Assembly (NCBI GenBank): GCA_964403185.1
Contig: CAYOFK010000025.1
Location: 1 to 22,844 of the forward strand
Reading direction: 5' to 3'
DNA: 22,844 bases
From: CAYOFK01 sp964403185
Lineage (GTDB): Bacteria > Bacteroidota > Bacteroidia > Bacteroidales > VadinHA17
In this document: in pieces, positions 7,317 to 15,683 of the stretch
How the letters are laid out: each line of letters begins with the position of its first letter
Numbering within the stretch: the first letter of the stretch is position 1
Notes under the pieces: model-generated
Seen by the model: the letters and a program-made list of their open reading frames with translations, nothing else
Told to the model about the DNA's origin: nothing
Database searches by the model: none
Translations under genes and position numbers: made by a program

Positions 7317-7778
7317 CTATGACCCTCCAGGGTTTAATTTCGTTTTTTTTAGAACCTGACGAACAGTTTCATGTGATATGCTATCGGTATATTTCAACTC
7401 TACCATCCTATCTGCAAGCAACCGTAAGGACCATCGTGCATACCCCTCTGGTGCTTCACTACAGATGAGCGCAATCAAATGTGCTTCAAAATCACCATCT
7501 GCTTTTTTTGGATCTATCCTGGGATAGGGCTTGCGATCTATGCATGCCTCAAAACCTTCCTCAACAAAACGCTGCTTTACCCGCTCCACAGTCTTTGTAT
7601 TAACCTGTAATACCTGGGCTATCTGTTCATTGGGAATTTTCTGCCCGAATGGCCCTTCATCAAAATTTATCAGGATACATGCATTCCTATATCGCTGAGA
7701 GCTATGCTTTCCTTTGCCCAACACGGCTTTAAGCTGCTCATGTTCTTCCTCGGTGAGAGTAACCTTGTATCGTACCAT
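7317..7778 (-). CDS. IS630-family transposase, N-terminal DNA-binding part (first frame)
   Basis: This frame encodes the helix-turn-helix region that binds the inverted repeats. From MVRYKVTLTEEEHEQL it runs through a first HTH (IPNEQIAQVLQVNTKTVERVKQRF) to a winged-helix-like segment (SLRLLADRMVELKYTDSISHETVRQVLKK), as in IS630 proteins. The start at 7778 is preferred over in-frame ATGs at 7820 and 7814, which lie at the TIR edge. After LKK the frame runs through the A8 tract and stops soon after at 7317. A -1 shift at that tract gives LKKNEIKPWR and joins the catalytic frame. Confidence 0.85.
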   Translation of the reverse strand: MVRYKVTLTEEEHEQLKAVLGKGKHSSQRYRNACILINFDEGPFGQKIPNEQIAQVLQVNTKTVERVKQRFVEEGFEACIDRKPYPRIDPKKADGDFEAHLIALICSEAPEGYARWSLRLLADRMVELKYTDSISHETVRQVLKKTKLNPGGS

Positions 7779-7860
7779 CGTTTTTGATGGCAAGTTATAC
7801 AATAAAACAGACATAATCAAGTTGACATGACACTAGTCCGTTTTTAAGCAAAACTTTTTG

Positions 7861-7868
7861 TAATTTTG
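7861..7868 (+). promoter_or_regulatory. predicted -7 element of the sucA promoter, next to the IS end
   Basis: TAATTTTG matches the Bacteroidota -7 consensus TAnnTTTG. No good TTTG is seen 19-21 bp upstream; that position falls in GTTTTT just beyond the IS target site (7834-7835). The predicted start of transcription supports the ATG at 7908 and argues against an in-frame TTG at 7866, which lies inside this box. Confidence 0.45.
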
Positions 7869-7907
7869 AACCATTATAAATTAGCAGATTCAAATCCAAA
7901 CAACCAG

Positions 7908-10730
7908 ATGGACAAAACTGAATACCTGGGCATGGGAGATATCAGCGCTATTGAAAGCCTGTACCATCAATACCTGAACGATCCCGGAAGTCTTGACGAT
8001 TCCTGGAAGAAGTTTTTTGAGGGATTTGAATTTGCCAGGAAAAATTATGATCCGGAACCATCTTCCAGTTACCTGGATAAAGAATTCAAAGTCATCAATC
8101 TTATCGATGGCTACCGCCGGCGCGGCCATCTTTTTACGGAAACCAACCCCGTACGGACACGGAGGACGTATTCCCCCACCCTCGATATCGAAAATTTCGG
8201 CCTCACCGAAAAAGATCTGGATGCAGAGTTTCAGGCCGGTCAGAATATCGGGATCGGGACTGCCCGCCTGCAGGACATCATCGCTCATCTGAAACAAACA
8301 TACTGTCGCTCTGTAGGTGCTGAGTACAATTTCATAAGAAGTCCAAAGGTGATCAAATGGCTCCAGCAGAAGATGGAATCCCGGAAAAACACACCGTCAT
8401 TTACGCCTGAACAAAAAAAACATATTTATTTCCTGCTGAAGCAGGCAGTCGGATTTGAACATTTTATCCATAAAAGATTCACCGGTCAGAAGCGTTTTTC
8501 ACTGGAGGGTGCCGAGGCTCTCATTCCAGCCCTGGATGCCGTGATCATACATGGGGCCGACCTTGGAATACGGGAGTTTATTATTGGCATATCCCACCGC
8601 GGAAGGCTGAATGTCCTGGCCAATATTCTTCAAAAACCATTTGAGGATGTATTCAACGAGTTTAACGGTAAATTTTACGACAGCAATATATCCCTTGGAG
8701 ATGTCAAATACCACCTTGGTTACAGCAACACCATCACCACTGACAAAGGTCAGAAAGTCCGGCTGAATCTTGCTCCCAATCCGTCCCATCTGGAGGCTGT
8801 GGACCCGGTAGTGGAAGGTATTGCACGCGCAAAGATCGATCATAAATATAATGGCAACTACGATAAACTGGCCCCCATACTCATACACGGCGATGCAGCC
8901 ATTGCATCCCAGGGCATCGTTTACGAAGTCATTCAAATGTCGCAGCTCGACGGATATAAAACCGGCGGCACCATTCATCTGGTCATTAACAACCAGGTGG
9001 GTTTTACCACCAATTATCTGGACGCACGGTCCAGCACATACTGTACAGACATTGGAAAGGTGACCAAAGCGCCCATCTTCCATGTGAATGGCGACGATGT
9101 GGAAGCCCTGGTTTATACCATTTTGCTGGCCATGGAGTTCCGGCAGACTTTCAGCACCGATGTGTTTATCGACATTCTTTGTTACAGGAAACACGGACAT
9201 AATGAAGGAGATGAACCCCGGTTTACACAACCCTTATTGTATAAGTATATTGCTGCACACGACAACCCGCGCGACATTTATGGCAAGAAACTGGTCGCAG
9301 AGGGCATTTATTCAGATGCAGACCTGAAAACTTTCCGGCAGGATTATGAGGAAATTCTGGATGGCAAGCTGGCACTTTCACAAGAAACCGATAAGGTTCA
9401 TATCCAGCAGTTTCTCTCTGAGGACTGGCAGGGATTTAAACATCCCAACCGGGGCGACATTGTAACATGCCCGCACACAGGGGTCAAAAAGGCAATTCTG
9501 GAAAAACTTGGAAAAAAGATCAATAACCTGCCTCCGGACAAGAAGTTTTTCAGGAAACTGATAAAACTCGTTGAAAGCAGGAAAAGAATGATCCGTGAAG
9601 ACCGTCTGGATTGGGCCATGGGTGAACTGCTGGCCTATGCCTCATTGCTGGAGGAAGGATACAGCGTCCGTATAAGCGGTCAGGATGCCGAACGCGGTAC
9701 GTTTTCACACCGCCACGCCAGTTATGTGGAAGAAGATACGGGAAACAAGTATTTTCCCTTGCAACACCTGTCTTCAAACCAGGCCGGTTTTACAATTTAC
9801 AACTCCCCTCTCTCTGAATATGGAGTGCTCGGATTTGATTATGGCTACGCCCTTGCCCACCCGAAAGGACTCACCATATGGGAGGCTCAATTTGGAGATT
9901 TTTATAATGTGGCACAGGTCATTGTAGATCAATACATCAGCTCCGGGGAAGAAAAGTGGGGTCTGATGAACGGACTGGTTCTTTACCTGCCTCACGGCTT
10001 TGAAGGACAGGGACCTGAGCATTCATCGGCAAGGATGGAACGCTTTCTGTCCCTGGCTGCCAGAAACAACATGCAAATTGTACAGCCAACAACCCCTGCC
10101 AATCTTTTTCATGTACTGAGACGCCAGATGGTGCGTCAATTCATGATCCCCATGGTGGTTTTCACACCCAAAAGCCTCCTGCGCCATCCCCTGTGCGTAT
10201 CCGCGATGAAAGATCTTGAAAAGGGCCGCTTTATGGAAGTGATCGATGATCCCGATGCCGACAGGGAAAAAGTTTTACGCGTGGTGTTCTGCACCGGAAA
10301 GGTTTATTACGACCTTTTGAAACGGAAACTGGAGCTTAAGGTGCGCGACATTGCACTGGTGCGTTTTGAACAATTGCATCCCTTTCCCGGGAAGAAAGCA
10401 GGCACTATTTTGAAACGCTATCCAAAAGCAATCCTGCACCTTTGGGTACAGGAAGAACCTGAGAATATGGGAGCCTGGAGGTATATAAAAGATGAATTTA
10501 AAGGGGTGGACCTGATACCCATCGCACGGATCAAAAGCGGGAGTCCGGCCACCGGCCTTTCCGGGCTTCACGAGATTGGCCAAAATGAGATCGTGGACAA
10601 AGTATTCAGGAAATGTACCTGTGAATTAAAAAATGTATATTGTGCCTTACAGTGTGTGGAAGGAAAATCCAGAAAAGAGATCATGAAAGTACACCAATAT
10701 TCGGAGGTGAAAACAAGATTTACTATTTAG
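7908..10730 (+). CDS. sucA: 2-oxoglutarate dehydrogenase E1 component
   Basis: E1 of the 2-oxoglutarate dehydrogenase complex, the thiamine diphosphate enzyme that decarboxylates 2-oxoglutarate and succinylates the lipoyl group of E2 in the TCA cycle. 940 aa from the ATG at 7908. The N-terminus (DISAIESLYHQYLNDPGSLD) is the conserved E1o helix. HRGRLNVLANIL begins at His230, the ThDP/Mg region runs from GDAA (328-331) to NNQ (361-363), and the late SGSPATGLSGLHEIGQ segment is typical of the family C-terminus. About 40 further residues (901-940) follow where E. coli SucA ends; they hold Cys903, 905, 912 and 916 and are unusual. sucB begins 21 bp downstream. An IS630 element ends about 75 bp upstream. 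E3 (lpd) is not in the window. Confidence 0.96.
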   Translation: MDKTEYLGMGDISAIESLYHQYLNDPGSLDDSWKKFFEGFEFARKNYDPEPSSSYLDKEFKVINLIDGYRRRGHLFTETNPVRTRRTYSPTLDIENFGLTEKDLDAEFQAGQNIGIGTARLQDIIAHLKQTYCRSVGAEYNFIRSPKVIKWLQQKMESRKNTPSFTPEQKKHIYFLLKQAVGFEHFIHKRFTGQKRFSLEGAEALIPALDAVIIHGADLGIREFIIGISHRGRLNVLANILQKPFEDVFNEFNGKFYDSNISLGDVKYHLGYSNTITTDKGQKVRLNLAPNPSHLEAVDPVVEGIARAKIDHKYNGNYDKLAPILIHGDAAIASQGIVYEVIQMSQLDGYKTGGTIHLVINNQVGFTTNYLDARSSTYCTDIGKVTKAPIFHVNGDDVEALVYTILLAMEFRQTFSTDVFIDILCYRKHGHNEGDEPRFTQPLLYKYIAAHDNPRDIYGKKLVAEGIYSDADLKTFRQDYEEILDGKLALSQETDKVHIQQFLSEDWQGFKHPNRGDIVTCPHTGVKKAILEKLGKKINNLPPDKKFFRKLIKLVESRKRMIREDRLDWAMGELLAYASLLEEGYSVRISGQDAERGTFSHRHASYVEEDTGNKYFPLQHLSSNQAGFTIYNSPLSEYGVLGFDYGYALAHPKGLTIWEAQFGDFYNVAQVIVDQYISSGEEKWGLMNGLVLYLPHGFEGQGPEHSSARMERFLSLAARNNMQIVQPTTPANLFHVLRRQMVRQFMIPMVVFTPKSLLRHPLCVSAMKDLEKGRFMEVIDDPDADREKVLRVVFCTGKVYYDLLKRKLELKVRDIALVRFEQLHPFPGKKAGTILKRYPKAILHLWVQEEPENMGAWRYIKDEFKGVDLIPIARIKSGSPATGLSGLHEIGQNEIVDKVFRKCTCELKNVYCALQCVEGKSRKEIMKVHQYSEVKTRFTI

Positions 10731-10751
10731 TACCGGCAAAACAGGCTTTGT

Positions 10752-12017
10752 ATGATTTTAGAACTTTTAATACCCAGCCCGGGAGAATCTATCTCAGAAG
10801 CGGAAATAGCCGCCTGGCTTGTTGAAGAGGGAGATTTTGTTGAAAAGGATCAGGAAGTGGCCGAAATTGAATCCGAAAAAGCCACCCTTCCTCTTATCGC
10901 CGAACAGGATGGCAGGATCCATGACCTGGCACCCATTGGAGAATCACTGAAAGTGGGGGCAGTAGCATGCAAAATTGACACTTCTGCAACCGGTATTAAA
11001 AAGAAGACCGTGGCACCCAAACCTGCCAAAAAGGAATCCATAGCAGAAACTGAAACGCCTGTGAAGGAGCCCATTGCAAAACCAGTTCCTGCCGCATCAC
11101 AAGAAACTGTGAATGGACTTGAAAAAGTGAAAACCACTCCCGTGTCTGAAAAGGTGATGCAGGAACTGCATCTGTCTGTTGAAGACATCATCAATGGGCT
11201 CAGGCGCATCACCAAAAAGGATGTGGAAGCAGCCGTCTCCGGATTAAAAGAAGCGCCTTCGGCAATGCATTCTAAACCTGTAGCAACACGGGAAACCGCA
11301 ACTATCAAGCTCACACAACTGAGGAAAAAACTGAGTGAACGCCTTGTGGCCGTAAAAAATGAAACGGCCACGCTCACCACCTTTAATGAAGTGGACATGA
11401 GCGAGATCATCAGGCTGCGGAAAACCTACCAGTCAAAATTCCAGGAACATCATGGCATTAAACTGGGATTCATGTCTTTCTTTACCAAGGCAGTCAGCCT
11501 GGCCCTGCAGCAATTCCCGCAGGTGAACAGCATGATCGATGGCGACAGCTTTGTGCAATTCAAATATTCAGATGTGGGTATTGCCGTACAGACCAATAAA
11601 GGATTGATGGTCCCTGTGATCAGGAATACCGGGATCCTGGGACTTGCAGATATTGAAAAAAAGATCATGGAGCTGGCCGAAAAAGCCAGAATAAACAGGA
11701 TCAGCATTGAAGACCTCGCAGGGGGCACCTTTACAATTACCAACGGCGGTGTGTTCGGATCCATGTTGTCCACACCTATTCTGAATCCGCCACAGGCTGC
11801 CATTCTCGGCATGCATAATATTGTGGAACGGCCCGTTGCCATAAACGGTAAAGTTGAGATCCGTCCCATCATGTACCTGGCCCTTTCATACGACCACCGT
11901 ATTGTTGATGGCCGCGACTCAGTTGGATTCCTGGTGGCAATAAAAGGTTTTATAGAAAATCCTGCTTCCATGCTCCTCCCGGGTAAAAATCCTGACCTGA
12001 CCCTGTTGGGAATATAA
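10752..12017 (+). CDS. sucB: dihydrolipoyllysine-residue succinyltransferase (E2 of 2-oxoglutarate dehydrogenase)
   Basis: E2 core of the 2-oxoglutarate dehydrogenase complex, 421 aa. It accepts the succinyl group from SucA on a swinging lipoyl arm and passes it to CoA. The N-terminal lipoyl domain (1-76) has the modified lysine in IESEKATL (Lys43). A flexible Ala/Pro/Lys-rich linker (about 78-129) leads to the peripheral subunit-binding domain (VSEKVMQELHLSVEDIINGL through DVEAAV, about 131-162). A second short linker leads to the catalytic domain from about 185. The active-site motif DHRIVDG is at 381-387, with His382 and Asp386. A single lipoyl domain and this length fit SucB. It follows sucA by 21 bp in the same operon. 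A branched-chain or pyruvate E2 is unlikely given the E1o neighbour. Confidence 0.95.
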   Translation: MILELLIPSPGESISEAEIAAWLVEEGDFVEKDQEVAEIESEKATLPLIAEQDGRIHDLAPIGESLKVGAVACKIDTSATGIKKKTVAPKPAKKESIAETETPVKEPIAKPVPAASQETVNGLEKVKTTPVSEKVMQELHLSVEDIINGLRRITKKDVEAAVSGLKEAPSAMHSKPVATRETATIKLTQLRKKLSERLVAVKNETATLTTFNEVDMSEIIRLRKTYQSKFQEHHGIKLGFMSFFTKAVSLALQQFPQVNSMIDGDSFVQFKYSDVGIAVQTNKGLMVPVIRNTGILGLADIEKKIMELAEKARINRISIEDLAGGTFTITNGGVFGSMLSTPILNPPQAAILGMHNIVERPVAINGKVEIRPIMYLALSYDHRIVDGRDSVGFLVAIKGFIENPASMLLPGKNPDLTLLGI

Positions 12018-12116
12018 GAAGATTCTTTTCAAAACAATTTTTAGACGAGGGGGAGGTGGTTGAGAAGAAATCATAAAGTGTATCCCCATAATCATAACAA
12101 TCTATAGTACTTAGTA

Positions 12117-12189
12117 CGGTCGGCCCGCTTCTCGCGGTCCGACCGGTTAAAAAGGGATATCCGTCCGACCGACCCAAGCGGGCGGACGG
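12117..12189. repeat. two GC-rich hairpins with matching geometry
   Basis: CGGTCGG (12117-12123) pairs with CCGACCG (12139-12145). CCGTCCG (12161-12167) pairs with CGGACGG (12183-12189). Both have perfect 7-bp stems and 15-nt loops, and the loops share CCGC/GCGG-type runs, so they look like diverged units of one module. Confidence 0.65.
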
Positions 12190-12400
12190 TATTAAGGGGG
12201 ATTAATAGTGCCGGACACCGTAGTCATAACAATTCGCCGGAAGAAGAAGGTTTAAATATAGTAAAATCAAATGTAGAGTGACTTTGCCTGCCCGGCTGGT
12301 GCCTTCCGACGGGTAAGTTGCTTGCGATCCCTGGATCGCTATCGTAATTAACGTAATGATTGAAACAGTTTAACAATTTAGCAATCAGGCATCGTAATTT

Positions 12401-12482
12401 ATAACACTTCCAAGTCACAAGGACCCTGGAAGCCTATTGCACAATGCAGACCTGCCAGCGTCCGGAGGTCCTGGCAGTGTCG
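12401..12482 (-). repeat. 82-bp two-hairpin repeat, copy A
   Basis: Its reverse complement aligns over its full length with 17781-17863 at roughly 85 percent identity by eye. It contains CTGCCAG...CTGGCAG and CTTCCAG...TTGGAAG stems, each with a 12-nt loop. Confidence 0.88.
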
Positions 12483-12535
12483 GAAATTAATTGCCTGGTG
12501 CTTCAAGCGCTTGGCGGTTTTCTGTAATTTCGTTT

Positions 12536-12566
12536 GATCTGAGAGGTTTTAAAAACCTCGCAGGTC
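12536..12566. repeat. long hairpin with core GAGGTTTT-A-AAAACCTC
   Basis: An inner 8-bp arm (12543-12550 with 12552-12559) is extended by GATCTG / CAGGTC (one T-G pair) across a single A-G mismatch. It lies 75 bp upstream of the M20 start and before its predicted -7 box, so it may end transcription coming from the sucAB side or simply be a dispersed repeat. Confidence 0.65.
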
Positions 12567-12608
12567 TCCGTTCTAACATTTCAATATTCCGTTTCATCAA
12601 TTTTATGC

Positions 12609-12616
12609 TATTTTTG
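12609..12616 (+). promoter_or_regulatory. predicted -7 element for the M20/GGT operon
   Basis: TATTTTTG matches TAnnTTTG and lies 24 bp before the ATG at 12641. No clear TTTG is found at the usual spacing upstream, so this is a weak call. Confidence 0.35.
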
Positions 12617-12640
12617 ATGACTCATCATTTCAAGAAAGTT

Positions 12641-13975
12641 ATGAATCGATTCAAGGTATTAATTGGGGTATATATTTTAATATCCGGGACACTGGCAATG
12701 GCCCAAAGTGAGTTATACTTAAGAATACAAAATTATATCTCAGCAAACATGGCACAATATGAAGCCATGTATTTTGATTTGCATCAAAACCCCGAATTAT
12801 CCTTAAAGGAGTTTAAAACCTCTGATAAAATGGCGGCTCACCTCGAGTCGCTCGGATTTGAGGTCACCCGGAACGTAGGTGGCACAAGCCTGGTTGGAGT
12901 ATTAGAGAATGGAAACGGCCCGGTGGTTCTCCTGCGCACTGATATGGACGCCCTGCCAATCATAGAAAAAACCAACCTGCCTTTTGCCAGCACCATAATG
13001 TATGATACAGATTCCGGTGAAAAGGCAGGGGCCATGCACGCTTGTGGCCATGATGCCCACATGAGCATTTGGGCAGGTGCGGCGAACGCCCTGGTTGCCT
13101 TTAAAGACCAATGGAAAGGTACACTGGTTATGATCGCCCAGCAGGCAGAGGAACAAAGCGGTGGTGCCAGCCGGATGATCGATGCCGGTTTGTTCCGGAA
13201 ATTCCCACTTCCGGATTATGCACTGGCCCTTCATGTTGATCCGGAACTGAAAGCCGGAACTATTGGTTATTGTGTCGGACCCGCTTTTGCCGGTGTTGGT
13301 TCGGTGGACATAAAAGTGTTTGGAGCCGGTGGCCATGGGGCCTACCCGCACCGTACCATCGACCCGGTGGTTCTGGCCTCCAGGATCGTGCTGGACCTTC
13401 AGACAATTGTAAGCCGCGAGATCTCTCCATTGGAGCCCGCTGTCATTACTGTGGGATCCATCCATGGAGGGACGCGGCACAACATTATTCCCGATGAGGT
13501 CAACCTACAGTTAACCCTGCGCTTTTACAACGATTTGGTTTATGAACATATGTTAAAAGCCATAAAACGCATCACACGGGGTATTGCGGAATCCGCTGGT
13601 CTGCCCCGGGATAAATTTCCTGTAGTAAAAACCCTTGATCAATTCACCCCTCCGGTGATTAATGATACTAGATTAACCAGGGAATTCATTAAAATCGCCA
13701 CTGAAGTGCTTGGAGAAGAAAATGTCTTTGAACAGGATCCTCTGATGGCAGGTGAAGATTTTGGCAGGTATGGACGCACTCCTGAAAAAGTGCCCATCAT
13801 GATGTTCATGCTGGGATCGGTGCCCGAAGAAAGGTATAATGAAAATGCCCAAAACGGGACTCCATTACCTGGCTTGCACTCACCTTTGTATGCTCCTGAC
13901 TATCAGAATACTATTAGGACTGGCATTCTTACGGTCAGTTCAGCAATAATGGAACTTTCGAAAAAACAATTCTAA
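12641..13975 (+). CDS. exported M20D-family amidohydrolase (N-acyl amino acid hydrolase type)
   Basis: A 444-aa metallo-amidohydrolase that hydrolyses the amide bond of N-acylated amino acids or related compounds. The ATG at 12641 gives a signal peptide (MNRFKVLIGVYILISGTLAMA, likely cut after Ala21), so it should act outside the cytoplasm. Earlier in-frame starts cross the hairpin at 12536-12566 and would bury the signal. M20D motifs are ACGHDAH (Cys135, His137), AEE (170-171), ALHVDPELKAGTIG with His198, the dimerisation-domain GHGAYPH (231-237), and a late MAGEDFG. The exact substrate cannot be read from sequence; members include hippurate and indole-acetyl-amino acid hydrolases. Its TAA overlaps the next ATG (TAATG), which indicates translational coupling with the GGT gene. 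Confidence 0.9.
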   Translation: MNRFKVLIGVYILISGTLAMAQSELYLRIQNYISANMAQYEAMYFDLHQNPELSLKEFKTSDKMAAHLESLGFEVTRNVGGTSLVGVLENGNGPVVLLRTDMDALPIIEKTNLPFASTIMYDTDSGEKAGAMHACGHDAHMSIWAGAANALVAFKDQWKGTLVMIAQQAEEQSGGASRMIDAGLFRKFPLPDYALALHVDPELKAGTIGYCVGPAFAGVGSVDIKVFGAGGHGAYPHRTIDPVVLASRIVLDLQTIVSREISPLEPAVITVGSIHGGTRHNIIPDEVNLQLTLRFYNDLVYEHMLKAIKRITRGIAESAGLPRDKFPVVKTLDQFTPPVINDTRLTREFIKIATEVLGEENVFEQDPLMAGEDFGRYGRTPEKVPIMMFMLGSVPEERYNENAQNGTPLPGLHSPLYAPDYQNTIRTGILTVSSAIMELSKKQF

Positions 13976-15675
13976 TGAAAGATATCATGAACCGGAAAAT
14001 TATCCTCATTCCCGCACTTTTATTAATTATTACGAGTATGAAAGGACAAGATCGTCTTACGGGTTTAGCTTTTGCAACACGGTCAGAAGTCATAGCACAA
14101 CACGGCATGGTCTGTACAAGCCAGCCGCTGGCAACACAGGCAGCACTCGATATCCTGAAAAAAGGGGGCAATGCCATTGATGCTGCCATTGCAGCCAATG
14201 CTGTACTGGGACTGGTTGAACCTACCGGGAACGGCATGGGGGGCGATCTGTTCGCAATTGTGTGGGATGCAAAGGCCAAAAAACTATACGGCCTGAATGC
14301 CTCCGGACGTTCACCAAAATCCCTGACCCTGGATTATTTTAAAAAGAAAGGCTTGAAAAAGATCCCCTCACACGGCCCATTACCGGTTTCCGTACCCGGT
14401 TGTGTGGATGGATGGTTCGAACTCCACGGAAAGTTTGGCACCATGAATATGAAGGAGATCCTTGCCCCTGCTATTGCTTACGCACGTGAAGGGTTTCCCG
14501 TTACCGAGCTCATCGCCTATTACTGGAGATCAGCAAAGTACCTGTCAAGATTTCCCAATGTTGCAGACGTGTATTTGCCGGATGGCAAAGTACCTGAGAA
14601 GGGTGATATTCATAAGAACCCTGCCCTGGCCAATACCTATGAAAAAATTGCCAAAGGTGGCAGGGATGCATTTTATAAAGGAGACATTGCCCGTACAATA
14701 GATGCTTTCATGAAAGAACAGGGAGGCTTTCTTTCCTACGAGGATCTGGCATCACACAGCTCAGAATGGGTGGAACCTGTTTCAACAAATTACCGTGGAT
14801 ATGATGTATGGGAACTGCCCCCAAACGGACAGGGCATCGCCGCCCTGCAGATCCTGAATATACTGGAAGGCTATGACATCGCTTCCATGGGATTTGGAAG
14901 CAGCGAATACATCCACACTTTCGTGGAAGCCAAAAAGCTGGCTTTCGAAGACCGGGCAAAGTACTACGCCGATCCGGCCTTCAACAAACTGCCGGTTGAG
15001 GAACTGATCTCAAAAGAATATGCAGCTAAACGCCGGGCTCTCATCGATCCTGACCGTGCCGGCCGCCGGTATGACGCCGGGGAGTTGGAACAGGGCAATA
15101 CCATCTATTTAACCGTTGCCGACCGGTGGGGGAATATGGTGTCACTGATACAGAGCAATTACCGCGGATTGGGCTCCGGAATGGTAGCTCCAGGTCTGGG
15201 TTTCATGCTGCAGGACCGCGGTGAATTATTCAGCCTGGAAGAGGGCCATATGAATGTATATGAACCCGGTAAAAGACCCTTCCACACCATCATTCCTGCC
15301 TTTATTACCAGGAATGGGGAGCCCTGGGTAAGTTTCGGTGTGATGGGGGGGGCCATGCAACCACAGGGCCATGCCCAGATCGTGGTGAACCTTCTCGACT
15401 TTGGCATGAACCTGCAGGAAGCCGGTGATGCACCGCGTATCAGACATGGTGGATCATCCCAGCCAACCGGCGGGAAAATGACCGGTGGTGGCATTGTTCA
15501 CCTGGAGTCCGGCATCTCCTATGACGTACTTCGGGCCCTCATGGGTAAAGGCCATTCGGTTCAATGGACCACCGGCGGATATGGCGGATATCAGGCCATC
15601 ATGTGGGACGGAAAAAGAAAGGTATATTTCGGCGCTTCTGAGTCCAGAAAAGACGGGCAGGCTGCCGGATATTAG
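13975..15675 (+). CDS. ggt: gamma-glutamyltransferase family protein (YwrD-like), exported
   Basis: A 566-aa Ntn-hydrolase of the gamma-glutamyltranspeptidase family, which cleaves gamma-glutamyl amides such as glutathione. The N-terminus is a signal peptide (NRKIILIPALLLIITSMKG); ATG at 13987 is an equally possible start. QAALDILKKGGNAIDAAIAANAVLG (55-79) and EPTGNGMGGD (82-91) are family signatures. The expected autoprocessing and catalytic Thr is Thr376 in EQGNTIYLTV. The later active-site region reads PFHTIIPAF (435-443) and GVMGGAMQPQGH (455-466) instead of the PLSSMSP and GSPGG of E. coli GGT, which is the YwrD-type variant; glutathione activity may therefore be weak. It is translationally coupled to the upstream M20 hydrolase, and the SDR gene starts 8 bp after its stop. 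Confidence 0.9.
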   Translation: MKDIMNRKIILIPALLLIITSMKGQDRLTGLAFATRSEVIAQHGMVCTSQPLATQAALDILKKGGNAIDAAIAANAVLGLVEPTGNGMGGDLFAIVWDAKAKKLYGLNASGRSPKSLTLDYFKKKGLKKIPSHGPLPVSVPGCVDGWFELHGKFGTMNMKEILAPAIAYAREGFPVTELIAYYWRSAKYLSRFPNVADVYLPDGKVPEKGDIHKNPALANTYEKIAKGGRDAFYKGDIARTIDAFMKEQGGFLSYEDLASHSSEWVEPVSTNYRGYDVWELPPNGQGIAALQILNILEGYDIASMGFGSSEYIHTFVEAKKLAFEDRAKYYADPAFNKLPVEELISKEYAAKRRALIDPDRAGRRYDAGELEQGNTIYLTVADRWGNMVSLIQSNYRGLGSGMVAPGLGFMLQDRGELFSLEEGHMNVYEPGKRPFHTIIPAFITRNGEPWVSFGVMGGAMQPQGHAQIVVNLLDFGMNLQEAGDAPRIRHGGSSQPTGGKMTGGGIVHLESGISYDVLRALMGKGHSVQWTTGGYGGYQAIMWDGKRKVYFGASESRKDGQAAGY

Positions 15676-15683
15676 TTTTAACT

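Larger units (their letters stand above)
6638..7833 (-). mobile_element. IS630-family insertion sequence, 1196 bp, complete with TIRs and TA target duplication
   Basis: The ends carry perfect 12-bp terminal inverted repeats: GTGTCATGTCAA at 6638-6649 and its complement at 7822-7833. Weaker similarity continues to about 26 bp, including a shared TGTC. A TA dinucleotide flanks both ends (6636-6637 and 7834-7835), the target duplication typical of IS630/Tc1-mariner elements. The element holds two consecutive minus-strand frames that together give a full IS630 transposase. The stop of the second frame lies inside the left TIR. It separates the lipoprotein gene from sucA. No second copy is present in this window. 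Confidence 0.93.
12018..12640. other. intergenic gap with several hairpin repeats
   Basis: No gene is supported. The gap holds a pair of hairpins with 7-bp stems and 15-nt loops (12117-12189), a small perfect hairpin GCGATCC-CT-GGATCGC near 12326-12341, an 82-bp two-hairpin repeat (12401-12482), a long AT-centred hairpin (12536-12566), and a predicted -7 box (12609-12616). An open frame from 12491 runs in phase into the M20 gene but crosses the hairpin and is not expected to be coding. Confidence 0.7.

Noticed and set aside
7866..7907. TTG start for sucA giving 14 more residues
   Set aside because: The TTG overlaps the predicted -7 box (7861-7868), and the ATG at 7908 begins the conserved E1o N-terminus.
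8499..9230. 243-codon minus-strand open frame
   Set aside because: Antisense to the conserved thiamine diphosphate region of sucA; a shadow of a well-conserved gene.
12491..12640. N-terminal extension of the M20 gene
   Set aside because: It crosses a hairpin repeat and the predicted -7 box, and it would place the signal peptide 50 residues inside the protein.
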